NCBI RefSeq assembly: GCF_047495875.1
Contig: NC_092461.1
Coordinates: 68,684,299 to 68,748,298, forward strand
Reading direction: 5' to 3'
DNA from: Pithys albifrons albifrons
Lineage: Eukaryota > Chordata > Aves > Passeriformes > Thamnophilidae
Length of the DNA stretch: 64,000 nt
Below are positions 1 through 11,425 of the stretch, in pieces. How positions within the stretch are numbered: the stretch's first letter is position 1; each line of letters opens with the position of its first letter. A program made the position numbers and the translations under genes. The notes under the pieces were generated by a model. The model was not told the DNA's origin and did no database searches. It was given only the letters and a program-made list of their open reading frames with translations.

Positions 1-1769
1 TAACTACACTGAACTCTTATACTGCTACTGAACAAAAGTGTCAAAACTACTATGTAGAGCAAAAGTGCAAAACCAAATGAACCATTTAAGTTTCAAGCTG
101 AGCTAGTACTGATGATGTTTTTCTTAATTTGAACTACCTTGGTTACAGTTCCAGTTTAGGGGGCCAGTGCACACCTTAGGAAGTCATAAGGATTTCTCTT
201 ATACAAGGCAGACACCATTTCCCTTTTTTTTCCCCCTTTTTAATTCTCAGAGCATCAAGTTATTACGGAGGTGAAGCTTATGAGCACAGGAAATGAAATT
301 TCTTTAGCAGGTGAACCAGTCCTATGAAAAATACTTCCACAGAGAAGCAGAGAGACTGTAACTCACCCTGGTCTCAGAATGTAGCATCACCTCTACAGCC
401 TTGCCCCAGCTCTTCCTGCCCCACCAAATGAAAATGATGAAAGAAGGAAAATAATGGTTTCTTAGAAATACACATAAACAGATACAACTAAATCATAGCA
501 TCTCTTATCAGGCAGCAAGACCCACTTTGGAACAGACACCTGTCCTGGAAAATGCCACCTGGAAGGGCCAGCAATTAACTTGGTATATCCTTCTTCTTCT
601 CTTCTGGATTCCCACACAGCCAGGAAATCTCAGTCAAAATTCCTCATTCTTTTTAGAGGGATACACTTAATCATCTCAGTATTACTTCAGCTATCCAGAA
701 ATAATTTTAAAGGGTAATTTCCAATCCTCTTCTTTCCAATGATTTACCCTTCCTCTGGCCTTGTTTTCTACAGAAACTTGACAGTTCCCTTTCAGGCACT
801 TTCACGGCAGCCTTTCAGACAAAGTGACAGACACTGTGGGAACCTCCAAGCATCAAGGCAGCCTGCTCACACCACTCTGCTTCGAGGCACAATAGTTGTC
901 TCAGGGAGCTAATTCTTGCTTGCCAGACACCACAAGCTGGGCATCAGCAGTGCTCCAGTCTCCTCCTCTCACCCACCCAATTTCCTACAACCCACACTTC
1001 TCCCCACAGCTGGCTCTCAGGACCCCTTTACCCAGCCATAAGAACATGGCTATTTGATCCTGCCAGCCCAAAGGAACCTCAGCCAGAGAAATTTTTTTAA
1101 GGAAATGAATCAGCTCCTCAGATGCCAAGTGAATGCTAATATCTCTTAGATCCAGTCACCAACTCCTGCTATCCATTGCAAAATCTGAAAGCCACAGCTA
1201 AGCCGAGGAAGCTTAGAAAATCACAGGGATGTTCAAGGGCAATGGTTACATACTCTCATGCCAGGCTCAAAGGGCAAGAGTTTATCTGAATCATAGTGGC
1301 CCATATACCTCTACATAGTCCTTATACACTCTAAATTGAAGCATCCACTTCCATTTTTCGCTTTCAATGGAATACAAAGACCCTGTTCACTCCATCTTTC
1401 TTGTACTCCCCAGAGTCTACTAACAATAATCCAGGTTTCTCACAGCACATACTTAGGAGAACAGGGCTCCATAGTGTGGCTTGCATGTTCATATGTTGGT
1501 AAAAATCAGAACACACTAGAAGTGTGCATAAAGAAATGTATCTGTATCTATCTCAGAAGGTGAAATCTCATCAATTATTATATTTTAACATGAAATTAGC
1601 TGCCAGCAAAGGCCTAGTAGCTGCACTGTACTGTGGCAAGCAGCTCCTCAGAGACTTCACTAGTATTTTAACAGGACAGTATTATCAGGAATTCTGTGAA
1701 AAAATGACTTCCAGAGGAAAAAATTATATGTTTATCCTTCAAAAAATAGGAATTCAATATTCTAAACTC

Positions 1770-1781
1770 GGGGGGGGGGGG
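1770..1781. repeat. poly-G run
   Basis: Twelve consecutive G on the plus strand inside XKR4 intron 1, followed by an A-run at about 1799-1809. Simple repeat. Confidence 0.9.
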
Positions 1782-3185
1782 AAGTTATATCAATTTTGAA
1801 AAAAAAAAAGACATTTTTATTCAGAGCTGGCAGCTTAGCTGCTCTTGCAGCTCCCCTTCTTTACACTCTGTAAATAAAAACTGTTTTAGTAATTTTCAAT
1901 TGCCTATTTCCAGCATTGTTCCATGCCACATTAAAGACCTCATTCATTTCCCATTAGCACATTCTAGTTTAAATTAACACATAATCATTTAAAATTATCT
2001 GGCTTTCAGTATATTTGTAAACAAAAAATTAATCTCAAAGGAAAAACTTTGAAATGGTTAAAAGTCATCTTGAAAGAACTAATTACTAAACCCACATTTT
2101 TACAGGTTTTGTTTTTTGTTCTTGGGGTTTTTTTCTTTTTTTGTTGTTGTTTTTAATTTAATCCAAGAACATTAAGGATGTTGGGATTGCCAGTTGTACC
2201 CCCGTTCCTTAGGATGGCTTTCATAAATAAGCAGTTGACACAGTTCCCCCAAACATCTTTGGCAATTGCACAAATAAAGGGAAATTGAAGACCTCAGGAT
2301 TCAATTAAATATTTTTAGTATGAAGTAATAGACAACAAACACCACATAAAACCAGAAAGAACACCAATTTCAACATCTTTAGGATCAAGCACCAGCAAAC
2401 TTTCTCCTCATTCCCTGCTATCCTTGTCCTTACACAAAACCTTGTCAACAGAGAAATTACAGGCATCTTACTGTCATTTTTGTGTGTAGGAGAGTCAATG
2501 CAATAAGTAACAGAAAACTTAAATGTACCTATAGAAGAGTTTCATCCAGGGCCAAAAGAAAAAAAGAATGGAAAAACTGAAAAGTACAAGGAAACACAGT
2601 GAGAGACACAGAACAAAGGGTAATGTGGTTTTTGTCAACTGGTGGGATGGGTGATCCCAGCACACGTGCACTTGTAGTGTTCACATAGCCAGCATAGTCT
2701 GTTCAGATGCATCAAAGGTGGAGTTAGCCTTTAAACACAGGCAACTGGAAAACACTTCAGATCATCCTTCAGCCTAAATAGTTTGAACTATTTGCTTAAG
2801 CCAGTGCAAATGTTACACTGCAGAGCAAAAGTTCTGGACTATTAAATATCCACACAGACACTCTATTTTCCAGAAAAATTCCACAGATCCTGCTAGTTCC
2901 GATGCCACGCTTATGTATAGAGTTTCTCAGGATTTGATGTGACCTTTTCTCTCTGGTGCTGATTATTAGTTTCGAAGTCTCCAAAAGCTCTCCCTTATGG
3001 GGAATATACGCAAGGAATTAAAATGAAATCACTGTAATCAATTATGAATTGCTGATATACAACACTGCATATAACTGACCATATAATTTACATGCTTGAG
3101 GAAAACTGGAAACAAATACTACAAAACTACTGACAGATAAACAATTTTATGGCTCTGTCAAAAATTCTATGCCTCTGTTTCATGA

Positions 3186-3218
3186 GGGGGGGCGGGGCGG
3201 GGGGGGGGGGGGGGGGGG
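3186..3218. repeat. long G-tract (G-quadruplex prone)
   Basis: A 33-base stretch of G interrupted only by two single C near its left end, in XKR4 intron 1. A tract this long is likely to fold as a G-quadruplex and to vary in length. C-rich on the transcribed XKR4 sense strand. Confidence 0.9.
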
Positions 3219-5184
3219 AAGTGTGTAATAATCTAAACCATAAATAATGTCCTAACATGTTTTGTCAGTCTAATATTCTGATATTCTTACACTGCTGCAC
3301 ATAAAATACAAAGAAAAACTACATATGATCAAAAGATACTCAGCTAGCTTTAAATATAGAGGACTAGGTGCTCTTTCCAGTTGAAAATCTTATGTTAAAA
3401 GAGACTGTGCTTTGTCAAAAAGCAAGCAACTGGAGAGCTCTAAATCCCAGACACCTGCTCTGACAGAAGTTCTGTACAGTATCAGATCCCACCCTGCTCC
3501 ACCCACAGCCCTCCCTGATCTTTGTGTTCTCCAATACAGAGTCATGACACCAGACCTTGCAAAATTCTCTTCTGTGTCACTCGGTGTGATCCACACTTTT
3601 GTCTTCTATATGGATGAATATCAACATGAATTTTTATGTACAATTTAAGCCATTGTACCTACTTTTCTATCTCTGCAGGATGAGGACTAAACATTACATA
3701 AAAACCATCTCATTCAGAAAGTCTTAAATTTAACTTGTTTTCAGCTGTGGAAGGTAGAGCATAAAGGAGCATACGAGCTTTCAAGATCCCAAACAAACCA
3801 TCAAATTTTGTGTAAAATTCTGCTTCCCTCTCAAGTTATGCTCCAGCTAATATTGTGCACACCTGTAACTGTGAGTTAGTTTCACAAGTTTAGAAAATTG
3901 GTTTTGTCACAATAAACCAAATACTCTGTAAAGTAAAGTAAAAAATACTTAGTTATGGCATCGTAAGTTATTTGGTTGATTACCTAGCAGCACTTGGACT
4001 CCTTGACACTTAAGGACCACAAGCAGAATGGAGTGGTACTGGATACTGTTTTAAAACAGAGCAAAAGCCAGTCTTTTTTCCAAAAGGATAAGATACATAT
4101 TAAAAGCGCCAGTGTTAGAAGTTTAGAGTAACAATGAATTAAACTCTCTAATGAAATGCTTGTGGAAAAAATCCCCTACGGTATACAAAAATAGAAGAAA
4201 GAGTGACAGAATTTCTTTTCATTCGTAAGACAGGAAACCTCAAAGGTATTTTCAGCTGTTGCTTTAGTGCACCTGACACACTGCATGACTTTCTTCAACA
4301 CAGCATCTACCAAAATTCTGTGAAAATTTTACCTCTTTATACACTATGCCTTCTGAACTCCGCACTTTTCATGCAGCATTAAATGTATTTTCAGGGTGTT
4401 CGGTCTCCATAGGAATCCTTCTGGAAATATGCTCAAATTGAAGGAAAAGTTTACTTTTGAAAACTATGATGTCATCTCCTTTTTCAGTAATGCCTTCCAC
4501 AACCTACTTCAGCATATTCTTCCTGTAACACACAGTACGTCACTTGCGGATAGGTTTGAGAACTGCTACTCAAAAGTTTGATTTAGAAGACATTCCTTTA
4601 ATACATCACATATATTGAAAACAGGTGTGATAGAAAGGAGATGACTGCTCGCAGCATATGTGTAAATCTCAAAACACAGCACGAGGGTGTTACCAGAAAG
4701 TAACTCTTCACTGTCCGTGAAGTTCCTCACTGGCAACAGTGGTGTCCTGGCCACATGTGAGAACACCAGGAGACGAGCATTACGGCCGTATGACCCTTTT
4801 CCACTACTGGTTCCCTTATTTTACCGAGTCCCCGGCGCAGGTTTCCCAGGAGGTTCAGGGCACCTGGTGCTGCGCGGGCGGAAGGCAGCCGAGCGCCACC
4901 CGGTAGGGCGGCCGCCCGTGCGGCACAGTGTGCTCAGGGACCCGGCAGGACTCTCCGCGGCGTGGTGGGACAGCCCGCGCCCGAGGTCACTCACAGCCCC
5001 GCGGGGGTCCGGCCACCCCGAGCCCCGGACGGCCCGGCGGGCCAGGGCGCGCTGTCCCGAAGAGGTACCCCGAGGTGGGGCACGCGGCGCTCGCGAGGCG
5101 CAGTCTCGCCCGCGGCCAGGCGCGCTCCCCCGTGGCAAGGGGCTCAGGCCCCGGCCCCCGCACCGCACTCGCCCGGTTCCTCAC

Positions 5185-6008
5185 CTCCAGACCTGCCCCA
5201 GCTGCAGAATGTGGACGAGCGACTGCAGGAGCCAGATGCAAAAGGCGCAGGACGCGGACCGGCCGCCGCCGGCACGGGAACCGGCGGCGCCGCTGCCGGC
5301 GGCATTGCTGCTGCTGTTGCTGCTGCTGTTGGTAGCGTTGCCCTTACTGGCGGTGGACGCCTGTCGCTGCGGCGTGCTGGGGCGAGCGGCGTCGATGTCC
5401 GCTGCCGCGGAGCCGCTGCTCACCAGCAGCTTGCTCTCGGCGGCGGGGCAGTGCCCGGTGGCGGCAGCGGCGCTGTCCTCGGTGCTGAAGTCGTGCGCGA
5501 ACCAGCGGAAGCTGAAGACCTGCACGGAGAGGGAGCCCAGCAGCACGAAGAATAGGGTGAGCCCGAACCACCAGCGCTGGCCCCGCAGGTAGTAGTCGAC
5601 CGCCAGCCAGATGTCGGTACCCACGTCCGCGAAGTACACGGCCAGGGCGGCCAGGATCCAGAGGCAGTCCCACAGCGAGTAGCGCCGCTGCTCCCTGCCC
5701 AGCCGGAGGCACAAGGAGGACGAGCCCCCGCCCGAGCCCCGGGAGCCCCCGCCGCCGCCCCCTCCGCCGTCTCCTCCTCTGCCGCCGCAGCAGCAGCAGC
5801 ACCGGGAGCCACCGCCCGAGCCGTCCCCGCTGCAGCACCCGCCCCCGGGCGCCTCGTCGTCGTCGCTGCCGCCTCCCGGCCCGGAGCCGGCGGGCAGCCC
5901 CGGGGCCAGCGCCTGCACGGATCCCGAGTGCTCGGAGTTCTGCAGCGGTGTGAACGCCACCTCGCCGCCCTTCTTCATCTTCCGCCGCCCGTCCGACTTC
6001 GCGGCCAT
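5185..6008 (-). CDS. XKR4: XK-related protein 4, coding exon 1 (N-terminal 274 codons)
   Basis: XKR4 is a multi-pass plasma-membrane protein of the XK family. XKR4, XKR8 and XKR9 are known as caspase-activated phospholipid scramblases that expose phosphatidylserine. This exon begins [19 protein letters not shown], recognisable as XKR4. The start is fixed by an in-frame TGA three codons upstream (TGA GGC ATC ATG). Next come a low-complexity Gly/Cys/Ser region (about residues 45-98, with CCCCC and G8 runs), then the conserved [20 protein letters not shown] block. Two hydrophobic segments lie near residues 110-135 and 146-168. A Ser/Asn/Ala-rich loop follows, then the conserved [19 protein letters not shown] end. 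The donor GTGAGG follows at 5179-5184, phase 2. The remaining exons, including the C-terminal caspase region, lie to the left of the window. Human XKR4 is about 650 residues, so this is roughly 40 percent. Confidence 0.95.
5250..5345 (-). repeat. XKR4: Ser/Asn/Ala-coding trinucleotide-rich tract in XKR4
   Basis: The plus strand shows GCTGCTGCTGTT repeated twice near 5306-5333, encoding [13 protein letters not shown] in XKR4. It is an imperfect CAG/CTG-class repeat within the extracellular or cytosolic loop of exon 1 and is likely to vary in length between species. Confidence 0.8.
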
Positions 6009-8489
6009 GATGCCTCACTCAGCTCCGCTGGAGAGCGAGAGGGAGCAGCGAGCGCTCCTTTATCCCGCGCCTCCTCCTGCTCCTCCTCCTCCTCTGACTC
6101 CTGCCTCCCGCCCTCCGCCGCCGCGGACCCGCCGCTCCCCGAGTCCCCTGTCCCCGCTCCGCGCCGGGCTGCGCGCCCGCGGGCGGCACCTCCGCGGCGG
6201 CCGCGTCCGCAGCGCCGCCTGTCTGCGGGGAACAGCGCTCAGCCCGCCCGCCCCGCCACCGCCTCCGTGGGGGCCGGCGGTGCCGGGGCCGCCGCCGCCG
6301 TGCTCTGCTCGAGCCGGGAGCAAGCAGCGCTGCGCTGCCTGGAGCAGCGCATCCCGCACTCGCCTCCCCGCCCGCCTCCGCCCGCACCCGCCGCCGCCAC
6401 CACCCAGCTGACTGACGCCGGGAAAGAGGATGACCTCATCCCTCTTCCCTCGCTGCCGCCGCCCCCCGCCCGGCACCGGCACTGGCGCAGGGGCGGGGAA
6501 GGGGGCGCTCGGCGGCCTGGAGGGGAGGGCCCGACGCTGTCCCGAGGGTGCGGAGCACGGCCCTGTGGCGGCGGGGGGACACAGCGGCTCGGCCGCCTGG
6601 CCCGGGGAGATGGGCGCGGCGGCGGCGAGGTAGCGGGTCGGCGAGGGAGAAGGGCGATGTGGGGTGTGGCCGGCGCCACCTGGGGCCAGGGCAGCAGGAG
6701 CAGGAGGTCGCGGCGCTGCCGCCGGCTCCGCTGCCGATCACCTGTGTCCTCGGAGCAGTTTGGGTTGCATCCGCGCCGCTGGCGCGGGGTGGAGTGGCAG
6801 GGTGCGAGTGGTTGCGGTTGGAGCGGTCAGAGTGGTCAGGAGGGCGGGTGCCCCCGGACTCCTCACTGCGAGCGGGGATCTCGAAGCGGAGGGAGCCGCC
6901 GCCGCCCCAGCGTGGTGAATGGGGACCGGCAGCGGCAGCGATGCCCGGCTGTGGCGCCCAGCGCGCCGAGCGGGTACCACCGACCACACGCGTAGCCCCG
7001 CTGAGTTGCCGGCCCAGCGAGTCCCGCTGAGCCCCCCGCCGCTGTCCCGGCCGTCCCGTAGGAAGCGCCGCCGCCGCTCTCCTAACTTTACGAAACGCGG
7101 GTGCGAGGTGCAGCTCTCGGATTGTGCCGTGACTCACGCTGTCTCAGAGGCGTTCGGGGGAAGGTGAGAAGACACCGTTTTATTCCGTCACCTGGAGAAA
7201 TCGTGTTTTAGGCATAAAATTCACTAGGCGAACTCACGATGCCTTTCATTGCTCCCTGTTCCTTTCCCCGCAGTCCTGGCTGAGCACGGAGAGCCGCCGC
7301 TCCTCTCGGCTTACCCGCGTGTTTCGGGAGTAGTGCTGGCCCCGCCGGCAGTTCCCAACTCGGACGGCGAGTGGCCGAGGCCGGGAGTAGACGTCCCGGG
7401 CAGAGCCGACCGCTGACCGCCAAGGATCACAGACCCCCTGCGCAGTCCGCGGCAGTCGTCGCCCTCGGAGTCCGACAAGGGATGCAAGTGTCCGGTGGCT
7501 ACCCGGTCACGGAAGGCCACCAGCCTTCTGCCTCTGCAAGTCACACTGGAGTCACAGGGCTCGGGCTACTAGGTAGGGGGTGTGTGGGGTGTGTGCATTT
7601 GATGTCCACCCTTGGCCCTTCTGCCCTCTCTATACTCCTGCATCTCCAAGCATAAGGGATGAGCAACTAATTCACTTCATTTTTAATTTTTTTTAAAGCT
7701 TCTGGAATATTTTATAAGCGTGCCTTCTCCCTTCTTAAAATAGAGCACTGAGATAGTTCAACCAGGTTACTGGAATATCTTAATAGGAGTGGCAGTGAGA
7801 CTGTGATAGGGCAGTGTTTTGTTAAGCTATGTGACTAAGTATAGTCCCTTTAACTTCATTAATTAGGCAGAAGTCGTCATATGGACAGCAGAAAAATCTG
7901 CCTTCCAACTCTTAAATGTGCATGATAAGTATAAAATTTGCTTTAGTAAATTAGTTTTTACTGATATATATACCCCAGATTTCAAGAAAAGACAGCAGAA
8001 TGCCTTACAGTATTATTCAAAGAGTGCTGAGCACACAAAAATCAAACTTTAGATGGTGAAGAGTACACATGAAACAAATTTGGCTAGTTATTTTGCATGT
8101 TATCATACAAAGAGTCTTTAAATGCATTGTCATACAGTGGTTCTTAAATAACAGACATTTGCTGTCCAATGTCTGTTATAATGGTAAAACTACTTCATTT
8201 CTATTCCTTTTGGAACCCTATATTTTATTGTCATGACAATACATACGATCTTTGTTGCCTTAAACTTGCAATGCAAATTGCTTCTTTCTCAAAATACATT
8301 TTAATAGTTCAGTCAGCACCTATATAATACAGTATATCCACTTAAAGTACTTTTCAACCCAAAACATTCTATGATTCCTTCTGTGATTCCAAGACTACCT
8401 TGTCAGCAGAGAAGATGCTTAATATTGAAGCTAATTGAGCAGCAACTTTCTGGTTTATATATTTCACCGAGTTTCCAGTGTTATTCTAT

Positions 8490-8850
8490 TTCATAAAATG
8501 GTTTGGGGTTGAAGGGACCTTAAAGATCATCTGGTTCCAATCCCTTGCCGTGGGCAGGGACACCTTTCACTTTATGAGGTTATTCAAAGCTCCATCCAAC
8601 CTGGCTTTGAGCACTTGCAGCAGTGAGGCATCCACAACTTCTCTGGGTAGCCTGTTCCAGTGTCTCACTACCCTCACAGTATATTTTTTTCCTAACATCT
8701 AATCAAAACCTGTCCTCTGTCAGTTTGAGGGCATTACTTCTTGTTTTATCACTACATGCCCTTGTGAAGAAAAGTCACTCTCCAGCTTTCTTGTAGGACC
8801 CTTTAGGTTCTGGAAAGTGCTATACAGTTTCATCAGAGCCTTCTTATAGC
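8490..8850 (-). mobile_element. CR1 LINE fragment
   Basis: The plus strand reads as the reverse complement of a CR1 3' end: the block GGTTGAAGGGACCTTAAAGA at about 8509, a TTCCAATCCC / CAGGGACACCTTTCA pair, and the region around CATCCAACCTGGC are typical of avian CR1 copies. ATTCTATGATTCC-like sequence just left (about 8367) may be the degenerate tail. It is a 5'-truncated, non-coding copy. Confidence 0.85.
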
Positions 8851-11370
8851 TACATCTTTAATAAAATGCTTTAGTGTGCACTTTATGTTATTTTAATTGA
8901 GTCTGTTTGACATATACAGGTCTAAAAGATGCCAGAAATTTATAAGGAAAGTTATAGAATGATACATGAGTGGCAGTGGGAGAACAACTCTGCTCCAAGG
9001 GCAAAAATCCTAACCTAAATTCCCTGGGCTGGAGATGGGGTAAGAGAGTAACTCAAAGGTGTCAGATTTAAGATGGAGAGAATAAAATGGAAGAGATCAA
9101 GGTCCAACATACTAAAAGGGCAGAAAGTGTTGTAGAAATTCAAGAAAATAAATGGTGTCAGTCTAGCTGTACATCATCATCAGAAGTCATGGTAGCCTGT
9201 TTAAGGCTACTCCACTGCTTGCTGTCTTGGAGGAAGTAACTGCTAGGCCAAGTGTGCCTACATCCTCCCTGCTCCATATGTGTGTCAAATTTTCTGGCAT
9301 GTTTGCCTTGAACCACTTCGCTAAAGGGTAGAATTTGACCAAAGGAATCAACCAAGGCCTAAAGAGTTTGTATACAAAAAGTGTACAAAGCAGCATGCAT
9401 TCAATAAATCAACATTGCTACTAAACTTCAGAAATTATTAATTACAAGATATAATTGAAGGGCAAAAATGAGATCACATAAATACATATTTCATAAACCA
9501 AGTACAGACAAACAAGTGTATTTCATTTCATATAAAGCTGATTTTTACCTGGAAAAGATTTTATTCTTGGCTTCCTTTTTCTCCACCTTTCTTTAAAGAA
9601 AGCATTTTTATGGATATCACTGCTTTTGTTTTGTTCTGAGTTACAACTCCCATTTTCCTTTTTTGGCCCTTCAAATATCTTTTAATCGTGTCTACCTTAG
9701 GAATACTTTTTGTGTGCGTATCTTTCTGTTCTTTCAATGTAGACCATTATCAACTCAAACTTAAGTGTCCAGGAATAAGCTTCTGAGTTCTGATCCTCTT
9801 ATCTTTACTCAGAAGTAACTTTTAGTTCTTCAGATTCCTAACGATGATGTTTCCCCAGTCTTCTTTAACTGTATTGTACAAACTGCCCTTTCAAAATACA
9901 CTCAAGCTCTTGTAGATCTCTCATTTTGCCATTAGAATATCAGTATACTCTACAGGTCTAATAATTTTTTGCATGCATTCATCCCAAGTGATTCCAAAAT
10001 CTATTTTCTTTTGTTTGGCAGTACTTTTGGTAATTGCAGTTTAGTACTTGACGTTTCTGCATTTTCTTCTACTTCAGACAAACTGAAGCATTAGAGTGAG
10101 GCCATTGTACCTGGATTTGACACCCTATGGAAGCATTCTGGTACAAAACCTTGACTTTCTTTCTGCACTCAGTCCTTTGGGGAGTAGTTCTGCATCATGA
10201 AGGAGCTGTGTGTTACCCTGCTGCCATTGCAGGGCTTGTAATGTGCCAGTCTCTTCTGCTGAACTGACCTGTGGGCAGCCCCTCTTAGAAATTAAGGAAG
10301 TCCTAAGCCACAAGGTGTTTGACATAAAGCTGAGGTGACTTGATAAAGAATCTGATGAATATTTATTTTCTCTTTCAATTAGACATAGTACTCTGTTTTC
10401 TATACCTCTGGCTCTAGCTAGTTTTCCATTTTAAAACAGTGCCCTCAGAAACAAATGCACATGAAATCAATTTCTTTAGGAGCACCATAGGAGCACCATT
10501 AGGAGAACTATTCTCCAAAATGCCTGGGAGTTGTAGGTGTTTTCAACAGATTCATGTTTAAACTATACATGCAGGTGTCAGTGGAAATTTCAGTATAGGC
10601 TGTATGTTTAATGTTTATGCACTGAAGTACTTAATTGCCTTTTTGTCAACTAGCTTCATTCAAAACAGGCACACGCCATTGTGTGCCCTGATCACTGAGA
10701 TACTTCATTGCAAAGGGAGGACACATTTGCTTTCAATGAAGCCAGTATTTCAGCAAGTTAACATAAGCACAAATAAGAAATACACAGGTAAATTGATACA
10801 TTCTTTAGAAAATTAATATTAAAATACTATATATTTTTAAAACTTATCAATAATACGCAGCTATAACTTGCTTGCTTTAGCTTATTTTATTTATAGTTCT
10901 ACATGTAGAGTCACATAGAAAAATTCTCAAACTATATACTTACTTTTAAAATTGAAAAAGAAGGATGAATCAAGTATCTCCAAATGTTAGCTCATTGTTG
11001 CAGCTATAAAGATTACTCTGGAATGTTCCCTGGTTTCTCAAAATACGTTGCTTTATTAGATCCTGATAAATGTGTATTTTTCCTTTTCTTTAGCATGTTA
11101 AGGTTCATGTGAAAATGCCAATGCATACACATCTACCACATGAGAAAAGGAAGTGACAAAATGTAGTGGTGCTCTTAGATACATATCTAAAATTAAAAAG
11201 ACTGTAAATCAAAGTAGTATGACTGATTGTATACTTATAGTTTTGGCATATACTTATGTTTTAGGCACATACTTAAATTTCATAGTGAATTGGAGCTATA
11301 ATTTCTTTTATTATATTTCCAAAATGTCTAAACATTAGAAACATGAAATACAATCACCTGTACACTCTAG

Positions 11371-11425
11371 ATAGATACATACATACATACACACATAGAG
11401 ACATACATACATACAGACATAGATT
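11371..11425. repeat. ATAC/ACAT tetranucleotide microsatellite
   Basis: Imperfect tandem ATAC/ACAT units around 11376-11416 in the intergenic region. Confidence 0.85.

Larger units (their letters stand above)
1..5184 (-). other. XKR4: XKR4 intron 1 (5' part)
   Basis: AT-rich sequence on the 3' side of the XKR4 exon 1 donor; the intron runs off the left edge. I found no exon on either strand. It holds a 12-G run at 1770-1781 and an almost pure G tract at 3186-3218. From about 4790 it rises into the CpG island. Short open frames here (for example 1336-1799, 3390-3648) lack homology or splice context. Confidence 0.7.
4790..7480. promoter_or_regulatory. XKR4: CpG island / XKR4 promoter region
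   Basis: Base composition switches sharply from AT-rich flanks to very GC- and CpG-rich sequence over about 2.7 kb, covering all of XKR4 coding exon 1 and some 1.4 kb upstream of its ATG. This is the usual form of a vertebrate CpG-island promoter. The transcription start cannot be fixed from sequence; I see no convincing TATA box. Edges are by eye. Many long open frames on both strands here are composition artefacts. Confidence 0.8.

Noticed and set aside
4687..7137. Many long open frames on both strands in the CpG island, up to 355 codons (5928-6995 plus strand)
   Set aside because: GC-rich sequence has few stop codons. The products are Pro/Arg/Ala/Gly-rich with no domain, and only the minus-strand frame 5185-6008 matches a known protein (XKR4).
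9158..9396. Overlapping minus-strand frames with WFKANMPENL and HTWPSS phrases, considered as a decayed mariner-type transposase
   Set aside because: The resemblance to the W-P-x-S-P-D-L-N-P region needs a frame change and is too weak; no terminal inverted repeats seen.
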